Numbered from the stretch's first letter, positions 1-12,500 are shown. The stretch is DNA of 64,000 nt from Aphanothece sacrum FPU1 (GCF_003864295.1 NZ_BDQK01000003.1:124001-188000); one strand, 5' to 3'. Notes: generated by a model not told the origin, from the letters alone. Program-made: numbers and translations.

Positions 1-2
1 TG

Positions 3-332
3 ATGGGATTACTTACCCTGGGAGTGGGGGTAATGTTTTCAACGGTTCCTACTTTAGCGCAAGAAGAAATTATTACTGACCCCAAACCCTTAGAAATTTA
101 TACAGGAACAGTACAAGATTTAGGGGGAACTGAAACGAGAACTCTAGTAGAAGGTTTAGGTGGTGTTGGGGGACAATATACACCGGTCGATGGAGTGACT
201 TCGGGATATAAATTTGACAAAAATTCCTATGAAGCTAAAACAGATGCCCTAAATTCAGTATTAGAACAACATGATGCTACTTTAGGTGATGTTCAACGTC
301 CCACAGCACGTATTCCTTTAATCAATTTTTAA
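3..332 (+). CDS. Exported protein of unknown function, probably 5'-truncated by the window edge
   Basis: I do not recognise the family. The visible 109 residues open with a hydrophobic stretch (LLTLGVGVMFSTVPTLAQ) that looks like the core and cleavage region (TLA-Q) of a Sec signal peptide. It has no positively charged n-region, so the true start is probably just left of the window. The mature part is short, polar and glycine-containing, with no cysteines or known motif, and ends with ARIPLINF. A periplasmic or outer-membrane location is inferred from the signal-like segment only. A hairpin (337-376) lies directly downstream. Confidence 0.55.
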   Translation: MGLLTLGVGVMFSTVPTLAQEEIITDPKPLEIYTGTVQDLGGTETRTLVEGLGGVGGQYTPVDGVTSGYKFDKNSYEAKTDALNSVLEQHDATLGDVQRPTARIPLINF

Positions 333-336
333 CTTT

Positions 337-376
337 CTTCCGCGAGAAGTCCCCCGATTTATCGGTGGGACGGAAG
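337..376. terminator. Strong hairpin after the first gene; terminator or mobile-element end
   Basis: CTTCC (337-341) pairs with GGAAG (372-376), GTCCC (349-353) with GGGAC (367-371), and CCGAT (354-358) with ATCGG (361-365) around a two-base loop. It starts five bases after the stop codon of the first gene and is followed by GTTTCTTTA, so it could terminate that transcript. The T-run is weak. An old transposon end is the alternative. Confidence 0.45.
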
Positions 377-429
377 TTTCTTTATGTCGGGGAACCCGCC
401 AACAGAACTGCCTTATGAATCGCGGGCAA

Positions 430-599
430 TAAGCTGTCACGCATCTAAATTGGTAGTTGAGATTGCAAGGGAGCAAGGGAGCAGGGAGCAAGGGAGCAGG
501 GAGCAGGGAGCAGGGAGCAAGGGAGCAGGGAGCAAGGGAGAAAGATTTGAACTTTTGTACCAAAACCCTCTATAACCATTTTAAATGCGTCTTAGCTTA
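430..599. repeat. MITE-like repeat with TAAGCT ends carrying a GGGAGCA tandem array (copy 1)
   Basis: The ends are imperfect inverted repeats: TAAGCTGTCACGCATCTAAA at the left and the complement of TAAGCTAAGACGCATTTAAA at the right. Between them lie TTGAGATTGCA and about ten copies of a 7-8-base unit (GGGAGCA/GGGAGCAA, about 471-540). An inverted relative flanks the IS4 element at 18696-20106. A shorter one at 32764-32883 carries a different tandem unit (TTTTGCC). Short reading frames across the array on both strands are repeat artefacts. Confidence 0.6.
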
Positions 600-634
600 T
601 TTGTGGATTGTTATTTTGAACAAAGTATAAATTT

Positions 635-660
635 TAGGGGTCAACGGCCGTTGACCCCTA
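635..660. repeat. Perfect palindrome, TAGGGGTCAACGG and its complement (copy 1)
   Basis: Perfect 26-bp palindrome with no loop, between the TAAGCT repeat and the 3' end of the porin gene. The same palindrome, extended to 28 bp by a G/C pair, recurs at 42873-42900, 49253-49280 and 63038-63065, and a half copy sits at 24047-24061. All copies are intergenic. Here it could end porin transcription on the minus strand. Confidence 0.8.
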
Positions 661-692
661 CAGAAAATATCAAATTGAGAGATGATTCAGAC

Positions 693-2561
693 TTAGAACC
701 TGAAGGTAGTCCGCAATGCCCCTACCCAAATACTATTATTGCTATTGTTACCATCAGGATTGATGATTACATAAACCCCAGGAGTCAATAGAATGTTTTT
801 AGTCAGAGGATACTGATACTGGGTTTCAAAAATGTAAGGAGTATCTTGGTCAGGAACCGTTAAATCTCCAGGTAAGGCATCAATCCGACGAGAATTGGTG
901 GTAGAACCACCAGCAAAACTCAAGACAGCCCCCTCTTTCCCTAAATCTACGATATTAAGAGCAGCCATCCAAGTCCAGATATCAGCCCCAAAACCGCGAC
1001 GACTTTGACCATTGGCATCAAGACCTTGCGCACGGGCCAAACCATAACCAACCCAACCGGTCAAGTTAAAAGTTTGGTTAATGCGCCAGTTACCATTGAG
1101 TCCATAGGCATCCATAATAGTTGGCGCGCCTAAGAAGGGATCTCGGCCTATCCCAACTCCGAGTCGGCGACTATTAACACCAGCCGCAGTTCGGTTATTC
1201 GGTTCAACATAACTTCCTGTACCAAAAGTCGTATTGAGACGGTTGGGGTTGGGATTGTTGGGGTTGGGATTGACATAGTCGGCAGTGAAATAATGGTGCA
1301 TAAAAGTAAAGTTAAAGGCCAAGCTCTGAGTAGGATAAATCCCTAACTGACCCCCCGCACTAAAATTACCATTAAACAAACCTCTTCCTAAAGCTGGATC
1401 ATTACCTGTATTACTGGGGGCTAAATAAAGACCCCGTACCGTCACCCAATCAGCAAATTTATAGGCAAAACCGCCCCCAATCCCTTCATTCCCCCGCGCG
1501 GTGAGAGGATCATAACGAAGGAAACGAGATAAAGTCCCTGTTCCTGAAGCATTTAAGAAGGGGTTGCCCACATCAAAAATATCGTCAACATCAAGTCCAG
1601 TACCTCCGACATAACCCGTGAAGTTACCAATGGGGAACCGATACCACAAGTTATCAACAATGACGTTACTGGTGTTACGAAGGTTGCTAGTGGTATCGTA
1701 GGAAAGACGAGCCATTTGCGTTCCAGTAGGGTCAGAATAGTCAAAAACACTACCCGCTTGCAGACGAGTAGTTAAGAAGTCTTTTCCGGTAAAACTGGTA
1801 TTGATATTTAAACGAACCCGATAACCAAGATTCGCGTTATCATCAATGCGTCGTCTGCCATTAGGAAGTCTTCCTTGATTGAATAAATTTTGTTCCCGGA
1901 AGTCTAAGGCTCTTTCCCCTGACGCACCAGATACGGAAAATAGGACTTCCCCTCTTAATTTGGTGGTAGTGGAAAATTGATGATCTTCAAGAAACGCTAC
2001 CCTTTCTTCTAGATTACTAACTCTTGCTCCCAATGCGGTTAATTCAGCCTCAAATTCTTGAGCTAAACGTTTGAGCTTTTCAATATCTTCCCGTAACACT
2101 GCTACGTTTTCTTGTAACAAGCGTTCAATGGTATTTAAACAAGCGTTTAAACCGGCCGCAAATTCCCAACGAGAGGTGGCCCGGTTGCCCCTGAATGTCC
2201 GGTCAGGATAACCCACAATACATCCGTAACGCTCAACTAAACTGCGTAACGCTTCATAGGCCCAGTCCGTGGGTGAAACATCCCGTAACTCAGAAATACT
2301 GGTTACTTGGGACATGGGTTCACCGGCCACTGAATTATCAAACTTCTTCGTTTCAGTGCGGTTTAAGGGAGTTTTTAATTCAGGACGACTACGAACAACT
2401 CCTAATGCTTCTTCGGGAGAAGCGACTTCACTACTTACAAGTTGTTCTTGAGAATCCTGAATTTCAGGATTAGGAGAGGCGATCGCACTTTGAGCGACTA
2501 ACAGAGAAAAACCCAAAGCAATGGGTGTTTTCTTAAGAAATTCTTGAAATAACCTGGACAT
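693..2561 (-). CDS. Iron-uptake/Som-type outer-membrane porin (SLH domain plus OprB barrel)
   Basis: Cyanobacterial major porin of the SLH-OprB family, a trimer-forming outer-membrane channel for ions and small solutes. The 622 residues show a signal peptide (about 1-29, ending AIASP), an SLH domain (about 94-150, DVSPTDWAYEALRSLVE), a coiled coil (about 152-190) and an OprB-type beta-barrel to the C-terminus, which ends in aromatic F as barrel proteins usually do. The SLH domain is expected to bind pyruvylated cell-wall polymer. I chose ATG at 2561 (MSRLFQEF) over an upstream TTG because GAGGA lies about 10 bases before it. The leader carries a Yfr1-complementary motif. Iron specificity is inferred from family naming only. 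Confidence 0.9.
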   Translation of the reverse strand: MSRLFQEFLKKTPIALGFSLLVAQSAIASPNPEIQDSQEQLVSSEVASPEEALGVVRSRPELKTPLNRTETKKFDNSVAGEPMSQVTSISELRDVSPTDWAYEALRSLVERYGCIVGYPDRTFRGNRATSRWEFAAGLNACLNTIERLLQENVAVLREDIEKLKRLAQEFEAELTALGARVSNLEERVAFLEDHQFSTTTKLRGEVLFSVSGASGERALDFREQNLFNQGRLPNGRRRIDDNANLGYRVRLNINTSFTGKDFLTTRLQAGSVFDYSDPTGTQMARLSYDTTSNLRNTSNVIVDNLWYRFPIGNFTGYVGGTGLDVDDIFDVGNPFLNASGTGTLSRFLRYDPLTARGNEGIGGGFAYKFADWVTVRGLYLAPSNTGNDPALGRGLFNGNFSAGGQLGIYPTQSLAFNFTFMHHYFTADYVNPNPNNPNPNRLNTTFGTGSYVEPNNRTAAGVNSRRLGVGIGRDPFLGAPTIMDAYGLNGNWRINQTFNLTGWVGYGLARAQGLDANGQSRRGFGADIWTWMAALNIVDLGKEGAVLSFAGGSTTNSRRIDALPGDLTVPDQDTPYIFETQYQYPLTKNILLTPGVYVIINPDGNNSNNSIWVGALRTTFRF

Positions 2562-2570
2562 ACAATACAA

Positions 2571-2579
2571 TCCTCACAC
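2571..2579 (-). promoter_or_regulatory. Porin ribosome-binding region complementary to the Yfr1 core motif
   Basis: On the minus strand this reads GTGTGAGGA, which includes the likely Shine-Dalgarno GAGGA of the porin. It is the exact complement of nine bases of the conserved Yfr1 loop (ACUCCUCACAC). In Prochlorococcus, Yfr1 is known to pair with som porin mRNAs. Direct regulation here is inference. Confidence 0.5.
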
Positions 2580-3046
2580 CGATAATATCAAGCGAATTCT
2601 TCAAAAAAGAATTCTTCAATTCTAACCAATCTTACTGAAAAATTGGGAACTTTATCCCTAACGGATAAAATATATCATTACTATAAAACAATTTAGTAAA
2701 AGCATCCTATTATTTCAGGTATGAACTTTAAACTATTACTGTTTTAAGTCATTCAGTAGGATTAATCGTCACTTCTCAATGATAGGGATTCAACTGAATC
2801 AATCCCTTTTTAATTGTCTAGTTCACTATGACGTTTCTTTTACAAAAAAGTTGAGAGAAATCGTCACTGTTATAGTTTATCTCAGATGCGGTTGATTTGT
2901 GAACCGGACTTAAATAACTATCAGTCCAACTATTTCTAGACGATAAAAGATAAAAGTTATGATTCAGTTATCTTAATGTTAAGAATCAATAAAACTAAGT
3001 AAATCATCAGATTAATCTGTCTTCTGACTTCTAACTTCTGACTTCG
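2580..3046. other. Intergenic region upstream of the porin gene
   Basis: About 470 bp between the porin start and the phoU stop, with no credible ORF. It should hold the porin promoter and leader on the minus strand; I could not assign -10/-35 boxes. It contains an isolated hairpin with a T-run (2784-2811), and a short direct repeat (TTCTGACTTC) near 3018-3046. Confidence 0.5.
2784..2811 (+). terminator. Rho-independent terminator-like hairpin with no upstream gene on its strand
   Basis: AGGGATT (2784-2790) pairs with AATCCCT (2801-2807), followed by TTTTT on the plus strand. No plus-strand gene lies upstream, so it could end a small RNA transcribed divergently from the porin, or be fortuitous. 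Confidence 0.35.
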
Positions 3047-3712
3047 TTAACCCCGATGTCCAGTAACAATATAAGACACTCGCTGAGCAATATTAGTTGC
3101 GTGATCAGCCATTCTTTCTAAGTGACGAATCACAAGAGCAAGTAAGATGAAAGGTTCAATGACTCCTGGAATATTGCGCTGATAGGCTAATATTTGATAA
3201 AGATGCTCGTAAGCATCATCTACTGTATCATCCATCTGTTTAACCCGTTTTCCCCCATCACCATCTAACTCTGCTAAGGCCACCAGACTAGCTGCTAACA
3301 TCATTTGAGCATAATTAGACATAATAGCCATCTGCCCTAAACAATCATGAGGGGGATAAGTTACCAGTTTAACAGCAATTTCGCTCAAGTCTTGGGCATA
3401 ATCTCCAATACGCTCTAAATCTCGCACCAACTGCATAAAAGCACTCAAAAGACGCAGATCTTGAGCTACAGGAGATTGTAAGGTCATCAAAGTTGAGCAA
3501 TCTAGTTCTATTTGACGATAATAACGGTCAATTTGTCGATCAAGTTCACTAATTTTAACAACTACATCAAGATTCTGTTCAAACAAAGCTTGATGACTCA
3601 GACGAAAAGACTCTTCAACTAAGGTTCCCATCCGTAGAACTTCTTGTTCTAATCGCTTGAGACAGCGAGCAAAATAGGTATTATCGGGATATTTCCTGTT
3701 TGATATGTTCAC
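3047..3712 (-). CDS. phoU: PhoU-type phosphate signalling regulator (SphU in cyanobacteria)
   Basis: Negative modulator linking the Pst phosphate transporter to the SphS sensor kinase. The 221 residues are all-helical, with two PhoU repeats (about 15-105 and 120-215), normal length, and the usual acidic/Arg helix segments (RDLERIGDYAQDL and RHLERMADHATNI), which are metal-binding in the family. The frame starts with GTG at 3712; no ATG occurs before residue 29, which would delete part of the first helix. It is downstream of sphR and sphS on the same strand, with one small gene between, so co-function in phosphate sensing is well supported by context. Confidence 0.93.
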   Translation of the reverse strand: MNISNRKYPDNTYFARCLKRLEQEVLRMGTLVEESFRLSHQALFEQNLDVVVKISELDRQIDRYYRQIELDCSTLMTLQSPVAQDLRLLSAFMQLVRDLERIGDYAQDLSEIAVKLVTYPPHDCLGQMAIMSNYAQMMLAASLVALAELDGDGGKRVKQMDDTVDDAYEHLYQILAYQRNIPGVIEPFILLALVIRHLERMADHATNIAQRVSYIVTGHRG

Positions 3713-3784
3713 TACTTTTACTTTAGAAGGAATAATAAAATCAGGAGATGTAGCTTTTATACTTATAACGTTTAAGATTAGACA

Positions 3785-4021
3785 TTATTTAGTTCTTCCT
3801 TTTTCTGCCAACATTTCTAATTTAACTTGTTGAATCAATTCCATTTTTTTGTCTAAGGATTCATAGCCATTACTTTTAGCCAGTTGACACATTTCCTCAA
3901 AGTCGTCTAGTTCATTTTTAGCAATAATAACTAGATCGACTTCTCCATCACTAAATTCTGGGGGTGCTTTGACTCTTAATTCTCCTTTGTGTATTTTACC
4001 TTTAGTCTGTATTATTCTCAT
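3785..4021 (-). CDS. Small antitoxin-like protein between sphS and phoU
   Basis: Seventy-eight residues, not confidently assigned. The N-terminus (MRIIQTKGKIHKGELRVKA) predicts beta strands like the DNA-binding half of AbrB- or antitoxin-type small proteins. The C-terminal half is helical and charged. No toxin partner is adjacent: downstream is phoU after 72 bp, upstream is sphS after 85 bp. ATG at 4021. It may be an orphan antitoxin or an unrelated cyanobacterial small protein. Confidence 0.5.
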   Translation of the reverse strand: MRIIQTKGKIHKGELRVKAPPEFSDGEVDLVIIAKNELDDFEEMCQLAKSNGYESLDKKMELIQQVKLEMLAEKGRTK

Positions 4022-4106
4022 TTATTTACTTCTGCTATCTTGACTAATTGTTGTTTAATTAAGTTACAATGAGATCTTGCACCTGATATTAAAAACCCGA
4101 TTTTTC

Positions 4107-5387
4107 CTACCCTTGATTAATAGGCAGTATCACTTGTATCCAAGCTCCACCCGTTGATGGATGATTTCTCGCCACAATAGACCCACCATGAGCAATTATA
4201 ATCTCTTGAGTAATGGCTAGTCCTAAACCACTTCCTTGACGGGGTGATTGCTCAGAAAACCCTTGACGAGTACGAGACAGATCACCTCTATATAACCGAT
4301 CAAAAACGTAGGGTAAATCCTCATCTGAAAAACCAGACCCATGATCAATTATATCAATTGTAATGATTTTTAGCTCCTGCTCTGTGGCCATTACCAGAAT
4401 CTCCTTTTGAGGGGGACTATGTTTAAGGCTATTATCTAATAAATTCAAAAATACTTGTATCAGACGAGAGCGATCGCCAGAAAAACTAATCTGTTCTATT
4501 CCTTGATAGTCTAGAGTGACTTGTTTTCCTTCAGCAATGGGTTCTAATATTTCCCAAGCTGACCTAATTAATATTTGTAAATCTAATAATTCATAAGTCA
4601 GAGTTTGATGAGCATTTTCGGCCAATTGACTTAAATCTAGCCAATCTTCCACTAAATTGCTTAAACGCTTTGTTTCTTTTAACAGTTGTTGGGCCCAACG
4701 ACGTTCAGGGTTTTGTAACCGATTTTGTAAAGTTTCAGCTACTAAAGAAATAGAAGTTAAGGGGGTTCGTAGTTCATGAGTCAGATCAGAAAAAGCGCGA
4801 TCGCGGGAACGGGATAATTCTCTCAAAGGCTGTTGATTTTCAATAAAAACCCCTATTTGTCCTTGGGGAAGGGGTAAACTATAAGCTTTCAGCGCAATGG
4901 AACGTTGAGGGACATGGGGACTCTCTGAAGACCCTTGAGAGACGGAAGGGTTAGGATAAAAGGCCCATTCCTTAACTTGAGAGGTTTGAGTCTGACGGGT
5001 AAATTCAATCAGTTGATCAAGTTCATAAGAACGTACTAAATGCAAGACTAAGCGAAGTTGATCTGGTTGCCAACGATCAATTTGTAGTAGGGTTTGAGCT
5101 TGTTTATTACACCATAACAATTGATTTTGATCATCTATCCGTAAAAAAGCCAGAGGACAATAAGCTAATAAATCTTGTTGACAATGTAATTCTTGTGTTT
5201 GTTCGTCATACTTCTGTTGAAGATAGAAAATTTCTCGCCTAATGACAGAAGTAATAGACAAAGAGGGCAATAAATCGGGTGTATCTGGTGCTATAGTCAA
5301 AATTTTGCCTAATTGTGACTTAAGACGATGATTGTTCCACCAAGCAACCCCAAGTCCTAGCAGTAAACCCAGGATAAAGAAAATCAA
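4107..5387 (-). CDS. sphS: SphS-type sensor histidine kinase for phosphate limitation
   Basis: Membrane-anchored sensor kinase that phosphorylates SphR when phosphate is short. Order: one N-terminal membrane helix (about 2-17), a PAS-like region (about 70-180), HisKA with phospho-acceptor His204 in DLTHELRTPL, then the ATPase domain with N box (NLLDNSLKHSP), G1 (DHGSGF) and G2 (GSGLGLAI). The frame has no ATG near its beginning; TTG at 5387 preceded by AGGTGG fits the start. It lies 45 bp after sphR and upstream of phoU, the arrangement expected for the cyanobacterial phosphate regulon. No periplasmic sensing domain is present, as in known SphS proteins. Confidence 0.88.
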   Translation of the reverse strand: MIFFILGLLLGLGVAWWNNHRLKSQLGKILTIAPDTPDLLPSLSITSVIRREIFYLQQKYDEQTQELHCQQDLLAYCPLAFLRIDDQNQLLWCNKQAQTLLQIDRWQPDQLRLVLHLVRSYELDQLIEFTRQTQTSQVKEWAFYPNPSVSQGSSESPHVPQRSIALKAYSLPLPQGQIGVFIENQQPLRELSRSRDRAFSDLTHELRTPLTSISLVAETLQNRLQNPERRWAQQLLKETKRLSNLVEDWLDLSQLAENAHQTLTYELLDLQILIRSAWEILEPIAEGKQVTLDYQGIEQISFSGDRSRLIQVFLNLLDNSLKHSPPQKEILVMATEQELKIITIDIIDHGSGFSDEDLPYVFDRLYRGDLSRTRQGFSEQSPRQGSGLGLAITQEIIIAHGGSIVARNHPSTGGAWIQVILPINQG

Positions 5388-5432
5388 AGTTGACTGCCAC
5401 CTAAATTCTCAATATATTCCTAGTATTGTAGA

Positions 5433-6188
5433 TCAACCAAAACGATAACCAAAACCTCGTACGGTGATTAAATATTCCGGTTGACTGGGATCTTTTTCTA
5501 ATTTCTCCCGTAACCAACGAATATGAACATCAACGGTTTTTGTATCCCCTAAGAAGTCTGGCCCCCAAATTTGCTCAATTAACTGCTCTCGTGACCAAAC
5601 ACGGCGAGGATAACTCATAAATAGCTCTAAGAGACGATATTCTTTAGGAGAGAGATTAACTTCTTCCCCATGAGCGATCACCCGACATTCTTGAGTATAA
5701 ATGGCAATATCGCGGAACTTACGAATAGGTGCTGACGACATATTAGTAAAACCTTGACGACGAATTAAGGCACGACAACGAGCCACTAATTCTCTCATAC
5801 TAAAAGGTTTTGTTAAATAATCATCTGCACCTACTTCTAAACCAAGTACCCTGTCTGTTTCACTTGCTTTTGCACTTAAAATTAGAATCGGGACAATATT
5901 GTTTTGATAACGCAGACAACGACAAATATCTAAGCCGTTGATCTGAGGTAACATTAAATCGAGTAATACTAAATCAAAGCCTGACCCAATAGTCTTAGTT
6001 TCTTCTTCTTGCTGTAATAGATTTAAGGCAGCGCGTCCATCACTTATAGATAGTACCTCATACCCTTCTTCTTCTAAAGCAAGAACAATCATATCCCGAA
6101 TTACGTCTTCATCTTCAACTACCAAGATTCGATAATTATTAACAATAGACCCAGAAGTAGAATTTTGCGGTAAGTCGAGGGATAGCAT
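5433..6188 (-). CDS. sphR: SphR/PhoB-type response regulator
   Basis: OmpR-family transcription factor acting with SphS. The receiver domain (about 19-140) has the acidic pair (VVEDED), phospho-acceptor Asp77 in LVLLDLMLP, and Lys in LTKPFS. The winged-helix DNA-binding domain (about 155-248) ends with VRGFGYRFG. The N-terminal 18 residues before the receiver are polar and probably unstructured. It is the first gene of the sphR-sphS-(small gene)-phoU group on the minus strand, so its promoter should lie in 6189-6270, just beside the MITE at 6277. I did not find a clear Pho box. Confidence 0.9.
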   Translation of the reverse strand: MLSLDLPQNSTSGSIVNNYRILVVEDEDVIRDMIVLALEEEGYEVLSISDGRAALNLLQQEEETKTIGSGFDLVLLDLMLPQINGLDICRCLRYQNNIVPILILSAKASETDRVLGLEVGADDYLTKPFSMRELVARCRALIRRQGFTNMSSAPIRKFRDIAIYTQECRVIAHGEEVNLSPKEYRLLELFMSYPRRVWSREQLIEQIWGPDFLGDTKTVDVHIRWLREKLEKDPSQPEYLITVRGFGYRFG

Positions 6189-6276
6189 ACAAACAATCTG
6201 TGCTTTTAGTTATATCCTCAATATATACAACAAAAATGTCTTGTTGGCCTAAAAAATTTCTTTTTTCTTATCTCTA

Positions 6277-6395
6277 TAGAACCCATTTGGGATCTTTCCC
6301 AGAATCTCTACACAGTCAGGATTAAAAAGAAATCATCCAATTTGCTAAAACCATCATAAGTTCAATCTTTCAATAGAGATCCCAAATGGGTTCTA
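6277..6395. mobile_element. 119-bp MITE with 19-bp terminal inverted repeats and TA duplication (copy 1)
   Basis: The ends are perfect inverted repeats, TAGAACCCATTTGGGATCT and its complement, flanked on both sides by TA (6275-6276 and 6396-6397). This is the hallmark of IS630/Tc1-mariner insertion. No coding capacity. The second copy (15103-15221) lies in opposite orientation with two differences over 119 bp. A fragment of an IS630-family transposase starts immediately to the right, possibly from the autonomous parent. Confidence 0.85.
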
Positions 6396-6403
6396 TAGTC
6401 TCT

Positions 6404-6649
6404 AAGTATTTATACTCAATTAAGGCGAAAAGTATGCTACAAGCGATACTACAAAACGAAGTGCGAAATGTGGGTTATAATTTGATTGAATTAGTGTGGC
6501 ATTCAGCCAAAGAATATATAGCTAATAAAATATTTGAATCAGTTGAAGAGTTAGAAAAGTTATTAAATAAATTATTAAACGAAGAGCAACTTATTATTAA
6601 GTGGGGCCGTTTAATTAAAAATAAAGGTAATGCTATTTATTTTATTTAG
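6404..6649 (+). pseudogene. C-terminal fragment of an IS630-family transposase
   Basis: The frame ends with NLIELVWHSAKEYIANKIFE and KLLNKLLNEEQLIIKWGRLI, which match the end of IS630-type DDE transposases: the (P)NLIELVWH segment carries the last catalytic Glu. The N-terminal catalytic Asp residues and at least two thirds of the protein are missing. The ATG of the open frame lies within the MITE terminal repeat, so it is not a genuine gene start. The fragment abuts the MITE. Confidence 0.65.
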
Positions 6650-6791
6650 CTGCGTAGCAGCTTATTATCATAATCTTTGTAAGCAATCCGACACAAATTA
6701 TAGAGACTTTGCGTAAATCTGATTCAATTAGATTAAAGATATTGCCTAAACTATCCCTGAAACTGACAAGAAAATGCTAAATTAAAATTAG

Positions 6792-9020
<2,229 letters not shown>

Positions 9021-9064
9021 ACATCTTAACCTATAACCTTCAACATTTTAGCAGTGAAATTAAT

Positions 9065-9550
9065 ATGTTAGAAGATTTTCAGCAAGAGTTATTAGAACCT
9101 TATCATCATGCCCTGAGTTATATTGGAGTAGATTTTGAAAGAGAAGACGTACAAGAAGCCTTAGAATTTTGTTATAATGGTTTTGAAGCTGCCTTACAAA
9201 GTGTAATTGAATACTGGTTATGGCTAAAACAACGAAACCAAACCATAGAATATCCGATTGCTTGTTTAATTAATGCCTTAAATCAACAGTGGAAACCTTC
9301 TAATTGGGAAGAAGAATGGCTTAATTTACCAGAATTTAAACGTCCTAGTCAAAGATGGTGGGAAGCTGCCTATAAACAATGGGGAAAAGACACAACAAAT
9401 CAATTAATTGCTGATGTTTCAGACTCTCATATTACCTTTATGAATTATCAACGAATTACCCTAAAAATTGCTTATGTTTGGGGTTGGCAGCGTACTTATC
9501 ATTACGCCATTGAACAACTCCCTAAGAATCATTTACTGAGAGTTATTTGA
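9065..9550 (+). CDS. Conserved-looking cyanobacterial protein of unknown function
   Basis: 161 residues, family not recognised. It is soluble, rich in aromatic residues (Trp and Tyr) and acidic, with no signal peptide, membrane helix or cysteine motif. Predicted largely helical. ATG at 9065. It precedes the giant kinase gene by 40 bp on the same strand, so the two may be cotranscribed and functionally linked; that link is only positional. Confidence 0.6.
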   Translation: MLEDFQQELLEPYHHALSYIGVDFEREDVQEALEFCYNGFEAALQSVIEYWLWLKQRNQTIEYPIACLINALNQQWKPSNWEEEWLNLPEFKRPSQRWWEAAYKQWGKDTTNQLIADVSDSHITFMNYQRITLKIAYVWGWQRTYHYAIEQLPKNHLLRVI

Positions 9551-9590
9551 CCTTACTATTTAGATTAATTAATATTTTGAGGTTGTGATT

Positions 9591-12500
9591 ATGAATATCT
9601 TAATTGAAAACTATCAAACAACGATTAAAATTCATGAAAGTCATCACTCTTTAGTTTATAAAGGTTATCGAAAAGAAGATCAACTACCCGTTATTTTGAA
9701 AATTCTCAAAGACAATTATCCTCCCCCTCAAACCTTAGCTCAATTTCAACAAGAATATGAAATTTTAAATCAATTAAATGTGCCAGAAGTTGTCAAAACT
9801 TATGGTATTCAAAGATATCAAAATAGTTTAGTGATTATTTTAGAAGATTTCGGTGGACAATCTCTAAATTTATTATTACAAAACCATCAATTTTCTATTC
9901 CAGAATTTCTAAAACTTTCTCTAAAAATTATTGATGCTTTATCAGTAATTCATCAAGCTAATATTATTCATAAAGATATTAATCCATCAAATATTATTTA
10001 TAATTTAGAAACCGAAGAAGTTAAATTGATTGATTTTGGTATTGCTACGTCACTATCATCAGAAAATATTAGTCCCGAACATCCTAATTTAATTGAAGGA
10101 ACGTTAGCTTATATTTCTCCGGAACAAACAGGGAGAATGAACCGAATTGTTGATTATAGAACAGATTTTTACTCTTTGGGAGTTACTTTATATGAAATGT
10201 TAACTAATCAACTTCCTTTTACGAGTAATGATATCATGGAGTTAGTTCATTTTCATCTTGCTAAATATCCTCAATCTCCCCATGAATTAAATCCATTAAT
10301 TCCCTTAATAATTTCTAATATTATCATAAAATTATTAGCAAAAACAGCAGAAGATAGATATCAAACCGCTTACGGAATTAAAGTAGATTTAGAAAAATGT
10401 TTAAATAATTTAAGAAAACATAATTTTTGTGAAATATTTAATTTAGGAGAAGGAGATATATCAGATAAATTTCAAATTCCTCAAAAACTTTATGGTAGAG
10501 AATCACAGATTAACACCTTACTGAAAGCCGTTGAAAGAACAATGCAAGGACCAACAGAAATGATCTTAGTTTCTGGATATTCTGGAATTGGCAAAACGGC
10601 ATTAGTAAAAGAAGCTTATCGACCAATTACTGAAAAAAAGGGATATTTTATTTCAGGAAAATTTGATAAATTAAAACGGAATATACCCTATAGTGGCATC
10701 ATTCAGGCATTTCAGGAATTAATCGGACAATTGCTAACAGAAAGTGATCTAGAAATTAGTAAATTGCGAGAAAACTTATTAAAAGCTTTAGGCATTAATG
10801 CACAAATTGTGATTGATGTAATTCCCGAAATTGAATTAATTATTGGTCAACAATTAGATGTACCTAATTTACCTCCATCTGAAGCACAAAATCGTTTTAA
10901 TTTCGTCTTTCAAAGCTTTATTAAAGTTTTTGCTAAATCAACTCATCCTCTTGTTATCTTTCTCGATGATTTACAGTGGGCTGATAGTGCATCTTTGCAA
11001 CTAATACAATTATTAATGCTTCCAGCTAATCAACAATATTTGTTCTTAATTGGAGCTTACCGAGACAATGAAGTAAGTCCAGCCCATCCTCTGATATTAA
11101 CTTTAAATGAAATTCGCACTAAAGGAACTTCTATTAATTATATTGTTCTTAATACTTTAAATTTAAGAGAAATTAATCAGCTAATTAGAGAAACTTTTCA
11201 ATGTGAAAATAATATCACTCAAACTTTAGCAGAATTAGTAAACCAAAAAACGCAAGGTAATCCTTTTTTTATTAGAGAATTCTTAAAATCTTTATATCAG
11301 GAAAATTTAATTTTATTTGATATTAATAAAAGACTTTGGCAATGGGATATTGATAAAATTAAAACTACAAAAATCACTGATAATGTCGTTGAATTGATGT
11401 CCAAGAGAATAAAAAATACTCACCCAGAAACCCAAGAAGTTTTAAAATTAGCTGCTTGTATTGGCAATAATTTTGACCTAAAAACTCTTTCAATGGTTTA
11501 TAATAATTCACAAATTAAAACGGCAGAATATCTTTGGGATGCTTTAAAAATAGGATTAATTGTTCCTTTAAAAAATAATTATAAAATACTAGGAAATTAT
11601 CGAGAGTCTGACTCTATACCCGATACTTTAATAATTAATTATAAATTTTCTCATGATCGAGTTCAACAAGCAGCTTACTCTTTAATAAAACCAGAAAACC
11701 AACAAGAAATTCACTTAAAAATAGGGCAAATTTTATTTGAATATATCTCAATCACTAAACAAGAGGATAAAATTTTTGATATGGTTAATCATTTGAATAT
11801 AGGTCATAAATTAATAACAAATCAATCAGAACAAAATAAATTAGCCACATTAAATTTAATCGCGGGAAAAAAAGCCAAATTATCAGCCGCGTATACCCCT
11901 GCTCTAAATTATTTTCAATTAGGAATTAAACAATTAGAAAGTCAACAAACATGGAAAAATCAATATGAATTAACTTTAGAATTATATCTTGAAGCAGCAG
12001 AAGCAGCTTATTTAGATGGGCAATTTGAAGAGATGGAGAAGTTATTAGAAACACTCCTCAAACAAGCTAAATCTATCGTTGATAAAGTCAAAGCTTATGA
12101 AATTAAAATCAGAGCATATACGTCTCAAAATAGACTATTAGACGTGATCAATATTGCCCTACCTATTTTAAAAGAATTAGGAATGAATTTACCTCAGTCT
12201 CCTACTCAGTTAGATATTAAATCTGCACTCGAAGAAACGAAAGTCTTATTAGAAGGAAAAGCCATTAAAACATTAATTAATTTACAGGAAATTAGTGATA
12301 CCATAGCCTTAGCTGCAATGAAAATTTTAGGAGGAGTTAGTACAGCAACTTATTTAGCATTACCTCAATTATTTCCCTTAATTGTTACTAATCAAGTTAA
12401 CTTATCCATTAAATATGGTAATGCTCCTGAGTCTGTTTTTGCTTATGCTTGTTATGGGCAAATTTTATGTCAATTAATAGGAGATTTTGATAATGGTTAT

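Noticed and set aside
318-575. Two small frames over the GGGAGCA array
   Set aside because: Low-complexity translations of a tandem repeat on both strands, with no independent support.
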